From the NCBI GenBank assembly GCA_026745465.1, contig JACYXH010000506.1, positions 62,001 through 126,000 on the forward strand: a stretch of DNA of 64,000 nt, written 5' to 3'. The position numbers and the translations under genes are program-made. The notes beneath the pieces were generated by a model. The model saw only the letters and a program-made list of their open reading frames with translations, was not told where the DNA came from and searched no databases. Source of the DNA: Lota lota. Lineage: Eukaryota; Chordata; Actinopteri; Gadiformes; Lotidae. Numbering within the stretch: position 1 is the first letter of the stretch; every line of letters begins with the position of its first letter. Below, piece after piece: positions 43,906 to 53,616 of this stretch.

Positions 43906-44465
43906 CAGGAGACGCCGTGCACCCCTGCCCTCACTGGATACAGCGGGCAGCAGGGACAGGGCCGTCCCACAGCAAGGCATACTTGTGGTTTATACGACTG
44001 AGGAAGTTGTTTCCTCCATTGATTACCGCATGCCGCTAATCCATTGAAATCAAATAATTGCATTGTCTTCTTCAACCCCTGCACTCTCCAATCTAATATA
44101 TTGGAGGCCCCTTAGGAGCAGATCTGACAGCGGTGCCACCTAGTGGTAGGAAGGTGGAGTTATTTTTAAACCTATGAATAAACTTAAACACAAAGTAAAT
44201 TTTGCCGCTACCATCATCATTGAAAAACAAATACTGGGAGGAAAATATGTTGAAAAATGATGTCCATATATTGGTAAATAGTATTTAATTAAATTGCCAC
44301 ATTTCTATGAGTTACCCCTGGTGTTGAAGAGACAGCTTTGAGATGTAGTCGCTTTGCTCTTTGAGTTGTCTGTAAACGCAGAGAGAACAGGCAACAAGGC
44401 AGTGTGTTATTGATGGGCTTTAACTAGCAGTTAAACACTGTGTGAGGTAGAGTGGGCTAGCTTAC

Positions 44466-45824
44466 TGCGACATCTGTTCAATCTGCTGTTCGCTCATCAC
44501 CAGGGCTTCGTTCAGTTTCTAATTCTGAGGTGGAGGAGGAGGAGGAGGAGAGGAGGAGGAGGGAGAGCCAGGAAGAGGAGGAGGAGAGAAGGGGGAGGAG
44601 GGAGAGGAGGAAGAAGAGGAAGAGAAGAGAAGGGGGAGGAGGAGATTTCATTGCAGAGAGTTGAAGGTCCATGAGTTTCAACAATAAAGAGTTTAGCTTT
44701 GTTCTTTTGAATTCAGTCATCTTATTTCACACTTATAAAATAATAATCTCAACACACACCATAATAAATACATAAAACCAAGGAGAGGCTTGCTCACCCT
44801 CTGCTGGTAGTAAGCCAGCAGGACATCCTGGTGTCTGACATGGAACTGCAGCACCTGGGGACAGGGATGTACATGGGATTAGCCGCACGCTACTACGGAA
44901 TCAACGCTGGGACAAAAACAACGCTTAAGTAGATCGTGGGAAACTAATCAATCAGATATTCAGAGAGAGAACGTTGAGAAATCTTTGATGTAGCGGACCT
45001 TCTGCCAAATGAACGTGGGAAAGTGATCAGAATCATAGCTGTTCACCCAACGTGTTCATTTTGCCATTTGATCATCTTTATGGTTTAAAAACGTTCCTGC
45101 AATATGTTATGTTCTTCACAGACTGTAAACATGACAACCATCCCTTTGAATTGTGTACCAGCTAGTTAATAACATAAACATCCCAATTGGATAAAATCCT
45201 CATGTTTATCCTACCAACATGTGGAAGCTCTGATCAATCCTGTGAGTCATTAAAGGTCATTAAAGGTCACCCAGTCTAACCTCCCTATAGCCATTGAAGT
45301 AGTTGTTCGCCACGACGTCGATGTTATACAACAGATCCTTCATCAAACTGCTGCCCTGTTCAAACAAAGCCAGCCTTCAACATGCTTAATGAATTACTTC
45401 AGTTGGAAGGATGCTTTCAGTGAAGTTATGTGTGTGTTAAATGCACAGACAAAAATCTTTACTTTACGTTAAATACGTTAAGGAAATACACCAAACAAGT
45501 CACGGTAATGGTGCTTACTTTCTTAAAGAGAGGATATAATTGACTTTTAGTTTCACATACAAAGCACTCCCCTGGCTTCCCTAGAGGGATTTTCTTTTTT
45601 GTTAAATACAGAAATCAAATGTTAGGACTACATATATGAAAGGCCTAACGCTAGCCTAATCCTTTGGCCTTATTGGAAACTAGTCCGTGGTTCAGAATGG
45701 CTGGTGCATGTTTACCTGCCAGACAGCATGAGTTGCAGATCACATGGCCACAGGTGCTGAGGGCCAGCAGGCGCTCAGCGCTGGGGGCCGTTAAGCACGA
45801 GCTGCAGCACACCCAGCACTGCAT
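44466..45824 (-). CDS. rnf212: RNF212-like meiotic RING E3 (SUMO) ligase
   Basis: RNF212 stabilises recombination intermediates on meiotic chromosomes. Five exons join in phase: 45716-45824 (start in AGAACATGC), 45519-45580, 45281-45355, 44798-44854 and 44466-44518. The RING is split over the first two: CWVC, then STCGHVICNSCCLAG, then GKPGECFVCE, i.e. C-x2-C-x18-C-x-H-x2-C-x2-C-x7-C-x2-C. Exon 3 reads LMKDLLYNIDVVANNYFNGY, exon 4 VLQFHVRHQDVLLAYYQQR, and exon 5 LNEALVMSEQQIEQMS; together these form the helical/coiled-coil region seen after the RING in RNF212 and RNF212B. All junctions have GT/AG. Exon 5 ends CA|GTAAGC, so the TAA there is probably intronic. The tail is uncertain (see 42013-43486). 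The neighbour on the same strand is a TMED relic, the arrangement seen in human 4p16 (RNF212-TMED11P). Confidence 0.78.
44530..44645. repeat. (GAGGAG)n polypurine tract
   Basis: Purine-only GGAGGAGGAAG array. On the minus strand it serves as the pyrimidine tract before rnf212-like exon 5. Confidence 0.9.
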
Positions 45825-45959
45825 GTTCTGCCAATCCGTTCGCCTCGAGACAGCGCGGGGAAAGAAAGCCCTAAGCTAGCATGCGTTGCGTCACGCGCCA
45901 GCCAGATAACGGGTGCTAAAGGACCGCCCTGATGTGCGTGAGCAGCTAGACGCTCAGCA

Positions 45960-46590
45960 CGCGCTAGTGGGTGAGCTAAGGTGCAGTAGCTAAACCAGAG
46001 GTGGTCGTTACAGGCCTAGTTAGGGTGGATTATATCAACCAATACAGCTATTCTAATGTTCCATATTCAGATAGATGCTACTTTTTCATTAGTGTAACGA
46101 TAATAACATATTCACAACCACAGTTGAACTATTCATTTTCAGTTACTGTATTGTGTGTTATTAATTTAAAAAAAAATTCAGTAGGCTGAATTGTTTTTAT
46201 TGTTGTTACCTATAACATGTACACATACTTTTCTTGTTCACACACTTACAGAAATAAATGTTATAAAATCATACAAATGTTAATTAATAAACGACAGGCC
46301 TATATATATTTTTACCAAATAGGTCCTAGCTCATTCCTTTATTAATTCCAACAGTTCAGGCTCATCAAGCGTACAAATCAACATGTGTGATGCTAATAAT
46401 ATGGAAGGACATCAGATCAGATGAGCTTCTATGTTATATACATTAATGGGAACAGCAGAACAGGCTAGAGTTATGAGTCCACGCAGTATGTTTTGTCCCT
46501 TACAAAGAAATGAAGTGATAAAAGTGCTTCACTATATCATGAGTGCATATGTATCGCCATGCTGTAGGGCAACATTTAGGTATCATTCAT
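45960..46590. other. rnf212-tmed11 spacer, no gene seen
   Basis: AT-rich. It contains the presumed rnf212 promoter. No TMED transmembrane exon is recognised here. Confidence 0.4.
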
Positions 46591-46632
46591 GATGAGTTAT
46601 GAATGCAAGCGTGTAGAAACCCAGGAGTCCTC

Positions 46633-46852
46633 CCTCTGGTGCTCCATCATCTGGTGCTCAATCATCTGGTGCTCCATCATCTGGTGCTCCATCATCTGGT
46701 GCTCCATCATCTGGTGCTCCATCATCTGTGCTCCATCATCTGGTGCTCCATCATCTGGTGCTCCATCTTCTGGTGCTCCATCATCTGGTGCTCCATCATC
46801 TGGTGCTCCATCATCTGGTGCTCCATCATCTGGTGCTCCATCATCTGGTCAA
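46633..46852. repeat. 15-bp tandem repeat (TGGTGCTCCATCATC) in TMED relic
   Basis: About 15 copies. On the minus strand it encodes MMEHQ repeats that extend the TMED coiled-coil exon, where normal family members have one copy-length of sequence. Confidence 0.93.
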
Positions 46853-46961
46853 TCGTGTGAGTCAGAGCCTTGTCTATGGTGTGCAGGTTTTCCTTGGTCT
46901 TCTCTGAGCCTCTCTCTGGGGGATATTCTCCCATCTGAACGTCCAAATGCACTTTCTACAC

Positions 46962-47000
46962 ACACTCACACACACACACACACGCACACACACACATACG
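46962..47000. repeat. (CA)n microsatellite
   Basis: Short CA tract at the acceptor of the second TMED-like exon. Confidence 0.9.
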
Positions 47001-47099
47001 CAGATGCATGCACGTATAGGCACAAACATAAACACACAATGTTTTGGTAAATATGTAAGCACGACCCTACTTTTGTTTGGCAATGGCATTGATGAGCAA

Positions 47100-47240
47100 G
47101 GCTGTTTGTTTGTTTATGTGTGTGTGTCTGTCTGTCTATTTGTGTGTGTGTGTGTGTGCGTGTGTCTGTCTGTCTGTTTATGTGTGTGTGCATGTCTGTC
47201 TGTGTGTGTTTGTGTGTGTTTGTGTGTGTGTCTGTCTGTT

Positions 47241-47290
<50 letters not shown>
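47100..47290. repeat. (TG)n / TGTCTGTCTGT microsatellite
   Basis: About 190 bp of TG and TCTG repeats in the TMED relic intron. Confidence 0.95.
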
Positions 47291-47291
<1 letters not shown>

Positions 47292-47404
47292 TTCTCACCA
47301 GCATCTCCTTAGACGAAGAAGCGGGTGGAGTTCCTGTGGAGGCAGAGGGGAGGCGCTGTCCGCTGGTGTGAGAGGTGAAGGTGAATTTACCATGTTTCCC
47401 ATAA

Positions 47405-47655
47405 CGGTTGATCAACACCTGCAGACCAGGCACACACCGCACACACATGTGACAGTTTATAACTGTTCTAAAACCTATCTAGAGCTCCAAAGCTAGACCA
47501 TCAACACCTGCAGACCAGCCACCCACCACACACACAGGTGACAGTTTATAACTGTTCTAAAACCTATCTAGAGCTCCAAAGCTAGACCATCAACACCTGC
47601 AGACCAGCCACCCACCACACACACAGGTGACAGTTTATAACTGTTCTAACACCTA
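47405..47655. repeat. About 108-bp tandem repeat that includes the TMED exon edge
   Basis: ATCAACACCTGCAGACCAG (exon start, acceptor and branch side on the minus strand) plus TGACAGTTTATAACTGTTCT and AGAGCTCCAAAGCTAGACC are repeated about 2.5 times. The array has thus copied the splice acceptor of the 47.3-kb exon. Confidence 0.88.
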
Positions 47656-47713
47656 TCTACAAATATACATTTAGACACCAACAAAAAACACGTTTGGGGC
47701 TTTTTCTATATAT

Positions 47714-48355
47714 TCACCATGTTCTACAGCTGCGTGAACAGCTGGGCCAGTCACCCCACTGAATGAAAAAGACAGTGTCAAACCAACAATCAGATGCTAT
47801 AGCACTGTTACAGGTCGGGTGTCTGTCAATGCATAACGGGTCACGATTGCTCAGAAAGAGGATAGGATTAACACAACGACGGAAAAATATGAAATCACTC
47901 TTCTTCTTCATAAAAAGATTTGTCTCCATGCGGTAAATCTCGGCTCCCAAATCCCCATGCCACTGGGAGACATAGGGGCCTTGACTCCATCCTTCGATAT
48001 CCAGCTCAGGACATACATTCTCACGGAAATGTAGCCAATCACGGGTAGACATACGTAGATCACCATCACAGTCTTTTGCTTTTAACACGACATAGCCATC
48101 CTTGAATGAAATTACGTACGCAAAGCCTTCATCACCATAATACACTGTTGAAGCTTCTGTGCGTCGATCTTCTCCGATTTTAGAATTCTTCATTCTCTTG
48201 ATTGGAGCATTAGGCACAGGCATATCATCCTCCATAGCCCCATGGTTAAAGTGTGGTGTATGACCCATCCATATACCTAGAGATGGCTGCATTACGCTGT
48301 CCTGGAGCTCTGCTGTTGCAGTGTCCATGATGAGAAAATATGTGTATAGCCGCAA
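47714..48355 (-). CDS. Unrecognised 213-codon open frame
   Basis: A 642-bp open frame that is not low-complexity. Candidate starts are at 48355 and, in better context, 48328 (MDTATAELQDSVMQP). The product is acidic in its first half, with no signal peptide or membrane span. A central stretch (EGFAYVISFKDGYVVLKAKD, then STRDWLHFRENVCPELD) alternates hydrophobic and charged residues and ends in an aromatic-rich segment, faintly like a PC4-type single-strand-binding fold. I do not recognise the family. It lies between the TMED relic and a solo LTR, so it may be a mobile-element or domesticated gene. No introns are needed. Confidence 0.4.
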   Translation of the reverse strand: MRLYTYFLIMDTATAELQDSVMQPSLGIWMGHTPHFNHGAMEDDMPVPNAPIKRMKNSKIGEDRRTEASTVYYGDEGFAYVISFKDGYVVLKAKDCDGDLRMSTRDWLHFRENVCPELDIEGWSQGPYVSQWHGDLGAEIYRMETNLFMKKKSDFIFFRRCVNPILFLSNRDPLCIDRHPTCNSAIASDCWFDTVFFIQWGDWPSCSRSCRTW

Positions 48356-48429
48356 AAGATGACTGTTGTTAAATGCAATAATAGCCTAGCAGACACACAC
48401 ACACTTTTTAAAAATGCCCCCATCCCCGG

Positions 48430-48439
48430 ATGTCACCCA

Positions 48440-48475
<36 letters not shown>
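48430..48475. repeat. (CA)n microsatellite
   Basis: About 45 bp of CA repeat. Confidence 0.95.
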
Positions 48476-48478
<3 letters not shown>

Positions 48479-48745
48479 GGCCCCTTCCGGCCCTTTTTGA
48501 AGAGAGAGGTTGTTTCACCCTTGACCAGCCCCCCACCCTTGGCCCCCATCAGGCCCCATCCTGCCCTCATGCCTTTACGAACAAAGCGGATGTACACTTT
48601 ATAGTACAGGAATACACTTATTGATGATAGCGGATGTTCATTATGATAGACAGGAAACAGAACCCACTTCCGGATAGGTCTAAATGGTAGTTCCGCTTTA
48701 TCGGAAGGAAGTGGATCTGGGGAATATGTCTCTAATGGGTGGTAC

Positions 48746-49200
48746 TGTTGTAGAAAAAACATGTAAAGTTGATAGTTCTCCCAAAATGTAACCTGATAGC
48801 TCAGCTGAAACGAACGGCACCCAATAAAACACAGCCTTATCTAAACATTCTATGGTATGCGGCCGAGTATGCTGTTGGACTCCCCCAACGGCAAAGGGCC
48901 CTTCTAACCCAAAGACATTCGCCCTCCCAAAGAATACCCCCAGCCGACGAGATGGACACATTCCTCAGCAGGGCGCTGCCCTGAGGATAGATCCAACGGT
49001 CATAACATCCTTAAGACGTGGACCCATCGACAAGAAATACAGCGCGCTGTAGAGATAGTACAGAGTATCGGGATTTGACATTTTTGTACCCTGTATTAGA
49101 ATTAGAATAAAACTCACATACCGTATTAATAGTTTGACTTGCATTTTTGCTTCTTATACCGGGTTTCCAAGTTTAACATTGTCCTTCCTTTTTAACAACA
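48746..49200 (+). mobile_element. Solo LTR with GTAC target-site duplication
   Basis: 455 bp, starting TGTTGTAGAAAAAAC and ending TTTTTAACAACA, flanked on both sides by GTAC (GGTAC|TGTTG...CAACA|GTACC). It contains AATAAAACTC near 49109 and a TACAGCGCGCTGTAGAGAT palindromic core. The related copy is 15829-16297. No internal element sequence is present, so it is a recombination product. Confidence 0.8.
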
Positions 49201-50150
49201 GTACCTATATACTACTCACAATGTTAAATGTTATCTGTATTAAATTGATGATTCCACTCTTTGCTAATTTCGAACTTCCTCAAGTTCCAATGTAAAAGGA
49301 CAACATGCCACAAGGCTAGGACAGCAACAAATTTGCCAGCTTTCACATCTTGTTTAAATGTAAAACGCATGCCTATACAAATAATAGGAATTGATCATCA
49401 GATTAATACAATTACCCTTCTTAACTGAACTGAACCGTCCACTCGTCTGCTGTCTATTCTGTTTAAAAGGTGTGGCTATATTTCCAGTAGTGAGCATACA
49501 TGGCCCCATCGTTTTTAATAGGCTGACAACCACAGCTGACTGAACCTGATGTATGAGCTATGAAACATGTTTCAAGTGTCAAGTAGACATTAAGGAATGA
49601 AGAATAGAGGGCTTTCTAATTGTAAAAGTTGTAGCTTTGAATGTTTGTGTGATCTATCCATCCAGCATGCCAATCGCTAGGGAATTGGTTTTTAATATGG
49701 ATATGTTTGAACTCTCTCTTATGTACACTCTTTAACATATAAGATATACCCCTTCACCAACGTGTGTTGAGATTGGGTATCTGATCAATCCAGACTGAGA
49801 GAAAACAGAGTAAACTGATTTAAGATGATTAAGCCATTAATCTATAATCTACCTGACACCATGAATCGTTTAGTTATCCAATTGCTCGTCATAGTCTCAA
49901 TTCGCCCGGTCAGTGGCAATGCCCAACTCTAATGCCCAACGCTCGTTTGTTTCCCAATTGATTTGGTTTACTTGTGTACGTTCAACCTAGATTGAGCATG
50001 ACGCGAGCTGTCTGTGGATCCCAGTGACGCTCCTTTGTGCCCACAGTAGGTGGGTCTAGACGGTGAGGATGTGCTGTTCAGCATCGAGTCCGACCGATAA
50101 GAGACCCCTCCCCCTGGTGGCGGGGAGCTGTTATTGCCTCCCGAGTTGAG
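49201..50150. other. tnfaip3 upstream region
   Basis: AT-rich intergenic DNA turning GC-rich after 50050. No gene is supported. Confidence 0.4.
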
Positions 50151-50166
50151 AGGGAAATGGGTGGGT

Positions 50167-50176
50167 GGAAAGTCCC
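50167..50176 (-). promoter_or_regulatory. kappa-B site 1 (GGGACTTTCC)
   Basis: + strand GGAAAGTCCC; its reverse complement is the canonical NF-kB motif. It lies about 260 bp before the exon 1 donor of tnfaip3, itself an NF-kB target gene. Confidence 0.7.
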
Positions 50177-50181
50177 TCTGT

Positions 50182-50191
50182 GGAAATCCCC
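50182..50191 (-). promoter_or_regulatory. kappa-B site 2 (GGGGATTTCC)
   Basis: + strand GGAAATCCCC, matching GGGRNWYYCC on the other strand. It is 15 bp from site 1 in the same orientation. Paired kappa-B elements are known in the human A20 promoter. Confidence 0.7.
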
Positions 50192-50229
50192 TTCCCTGTA
50201 CTGGTTTTGTTTTTTGTTGTTGTAACATT

Positions 50230-50435
50230 TAACTAGTTCAGCGTGCGCCCATGAATTATTTGTGACAGACTTGGCGGACTGCGAAGCCACCGGACTAGGT
50301 GGATAGTGAAGGGGAAGAAGAAACGGTTGAATGGCGCCGAGGACCGCTGCGGTGGGGCTGAGTGAAGTGGCTGAAGGAGGACTACTAGCCTGAGCGTCCG
50401 GGAAGGCTTTGTTATTACCCAGACCCTTTACGCAG
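50230..50435 (+). other. tnfaip3: tnfaip3 non-coding exon 1 (5' end approximate)
   Basis: GC-rich segment ending TTTACGCAG|GTAAGACACC. The donor is near consensus, and no coding frame is needed. A non-coding first exon is usual for A20. The transcription start is estimated only. Confidence 0.5.
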
Positions 50436-51653
50436 GTAAGACACCGTCCCTGGCCCTCTCCAGCGGCTCTTTGGCATGTTTAACACGAATGTCCGACTCA
50501 CTGGGATGATCGGGTTTCAGGCCTTTCCCAAGTGAACGGTCGTACATATATGGGGGACATGGTGGGGGAAAGCTGGAGGCTGGCGCACGACAGTGAGCTT
50601 TCTTTGACAGCCATTGTTTACGAAGACGTCCGCCCCGGTCGAAGCAGGCGTCAATGTCCCACGGCGGAAAATTGTGGTGGAAAAATGACTTCAGGCCCTA
50701 TTCCTAAGTTAACTTTCCTAAACTAGTTGGGTTAAGCGCTCAAATTGTTATGTGCACACCATAGTAGCCTATATATCTTTTTAACTATCTAACTCCCCAC
50801 AGGTGCATGTTTTTCCTCTCCCTAGACATGATTTACGTTCTCATGGGAGAACGTCCTGGGCAAGCTCCTCTTCCTAAACATTGTGTCTCGTTAAATCATG
50901 CGTTACCCTGACCGTACGTTGTACCCGCCATAAATAATAGGTGGCGCCATATATGTTGAGCTACGACCAGGGGTCTGGCCTTAGCTATGCATTGAACCAA
51001 TTATGGATGATGGCGTCATCTAGTGTTATCTTTACACGTTGTTTACTCCACTCTACAAAAAGGGGTTCCCCTCCTTTGCTCGGCGCGCCTTTTCTCGAGA
51101 ACTCTGCCCAGTGTGGAGTTGCCTTTGAAACTGCGTCTTTTGTGTGCTGCAGCATATGAAATAAACCAACTACGAATATCAATTTGTCTTAGCCTTTTGA
51201 ATTAGCCCAGCCACGAGTTGTATAATTTGCTACGACAAGATCCATTTAAATGCTACGTTGTCTTGAAAGGTAGTTGTCACCGGGAATTACGTAAGGCTCC
51301 AACGTCAGCAAAGTCTCCTGTTTATTGTGCTTTTGTGTAGCCGGGGTCAGGCTAAGCCGCAGCGTTGGCCGCCTTGACACTCGTCTCCGCCGGTGATTTC
51401 AAGGCAGAAATAGCGATCGCTTGCGGCTGTCTGTACTGTGGTTACTGACACACATTCCCGCGGCCAATTAGATCCCTCTGCACCTGCTTCTCTTCGGGAA
51501 AGACGCATCTGCAAGCCACGGACCGTCACGGGGTGACTACCACGTCTGCCTCTTTGAATTTACAAAGGCGATATTAATCAGTTCATATGTTTAATATGGT
51601 CTCATCAGATGTTTATTATTACACAGTCCTTACTCCATACCCTCCTTGTTCAG

Positions 51654-53562
51654 GCTCCCACATTGTCAATAGGTTGGCGGTGGCTGGCGTTCTCAGCTCC
51701 CGTTCCCGTTCTCCTCACGCTCCTCCCATCCTGTCCTCCGCTTGCTCGCCATGTCGCAAGGCCAGAACTTCCTCCCAAAGTTCCTCTTCGTCTCCAACCT
51801 GCTGAAGGCGGTGAATATCCGCCAGCGTGTCCCCAACGATGTGGTGAAGCCTGGCGCCAGCGGGGGTCTCATGCACCACCTGCGCGGCATGCACCGCTAC
51901 ACGCTGGAGATGATTGCCATGAACCACTTCCCACAGGCCTTCCGCGAGGTCGTGCAGGCCGCCATCTTGGACCGGGCCATGCAGGTGTCCCTGGAGCAGG
52001 AGAAGAAGCTCAACTGGTGCCGGGAGGTCAAGAAGATGGTGCCCCTGCGGACCAACGGTAAGAAGGGTTGTGTCATCAGGGCACTTCTGTTTTTTGTTTG
52101 ACTGATTCTATAGTTCCTAAGCATCAAGGAGCATGGCTGTCACTGTACAAATGAATCCCGGCTTGACTAAGCCTGCGTCCATGTCTTTCAGAAACACCAC
52201 ACACGGTAGTACAAAGCAGATAATGAAAACACAAACTGAAATATTCTCAGATGCAATATCCTTTTTGAGCCTGTTATGTGGACTGATATCCATCCCTCAC
52301 ATTCGATAAAGGTGGATATACTTTACGGTTAGTCTCACCATCTGGTGGAACGTGTGTCACTTTGATCTCCATGTAAATTCTCCTTCACTTGTTGAAGCAT
52401 AGAGTTGAACTCCTTCACCCCAAAACTATTGTTTTAAATGTGGCTCCGGGAACAACCCCTGAGGGAAGTTATGAGTAGATGAAGCATTTGTCTGTAGTAA
52501 GTGTATTTTCTCAAGTGTTTTGGTTTTCGTTTTCATTTTGAGAACACTTCTGCGATGTCGGGGACAGAGTTTAGATGCTGTGACTCACCACTCGCATTAC
52601 TTTAAATGACAGAAAACTGAGTTTTTAACGTTTACTATAACAATTTAGAGATGTCGGGCAGGCCTGGCTGCCAAATCATCATTTTTGGGTTATCTTTTTA
52701 TTTTTGGTAGATTGTGGTGGTGGCACTCTTGTTTACTTGTCATTTACAGATGTTTGGACGCCTTTTCCATGGGGGTTCATCCACTGCCTTCATTTTGTCA
52801 CAGTGTGAGGGACGGGAATACGTCCACTCGTTGTTTGTTGTTCTTTACCGGAAGTGCTGGTTTGTTGAAATCATCACAGCCGTTCTTTCGGTCTGTCTCG
52901 TTTGTCTTTGTTTGATGACCTTAGTGACACTCTATTGATGATTTATTTTCTTAATAATTCTATATTTCTTTAAATAGTTAATTCAGTTGTATTTACGCGG
53001 CCACTGCTGGTCTAGTTTTAACTACTTTGAACTACTATTATTTTAGGTTCCCTGAGGTATAGAAGGTGTTATTTGATGATATCTAGATTATGTTTTTAAT
53101 TGGACAAATAAATATTCCATTTGTTCACAAGGTTGCCTTTGACACACATTTCAATAGGATAGCGATGAAGATGATTCACCATGTAAATGCTTACTCTCTT
53201 GTTTGAGTAATGAAAAAAGCCTGTAAACCGTTTTTATCATTTAATTTAGTTAAATAACGTTTGTGTTCTTTAAGATGTTAAAGTATTTGATATATACTCT
53301 GTAGTCATTAGCCTACAAGGTCTATATCAGCGTACAATAGCCATTTTACATATTTGTATTGCTCCTTATATAGTAGTGAACATTGGCATAGGCTGGAGCC
53401 GCGATTTAGTTTTACATTCATTTGAGGGAAAAGGCTTTAGGTGATCACCACTTTAATTACCACTTTGTTATTAATTGTTAGTACCCTGGAACAATTCAGG
53501 TGTATGCTGGGTGATTCTGCTTGGATTGGAAAACTTAATGTGAAAGGGAGTTCTGAAGTGAT

Positions 53563-53616
<54 letters not shown>

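Larger units (their letters stand above)
46600..47425 (-). pseudogene. tmed11: TMED (p24 cargo receptor) relic, probably tmed11
   Basis: p24 proteins cycle cargo between ER and Golgi. One minus-strand exon, after CACCTGCAG (about 47419), reads [20 protein letters not shown], matching the GOLD domain of the TMED4/9/11 group. It then loses frame; another frame gives [12 protein letters not shown] (compare the ICLH.NST motif) with a TAA, and the first frame resumes before a donor near 47297. The next exon, from about 46957, reads KVHLDVQMGEYPPERGSEKT-KENLHTIDKALTHTIDQ, again TMED-like, and then runs into a MMEHQ repeat and a stop. Signal-peptide and transmembrane exons are not found. Two frame breaks, an amplified repeat and missing ends argue for a pseudogene. 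Confidence 0.62.

Noticed and set aside
43579..44047. 113-133-codon frames on both strands
   Set aside because: They cover the 105-bp tandem duplication. No domain or splice-supported boundary was found.
50045..50102. Short open segment after CCCACAG reading GLDGEDVLFSIESD
   Set aside because: It has an acceptor-like start but a stop soon after and no partner exon. It lies in the tnfaip3 promoter region.
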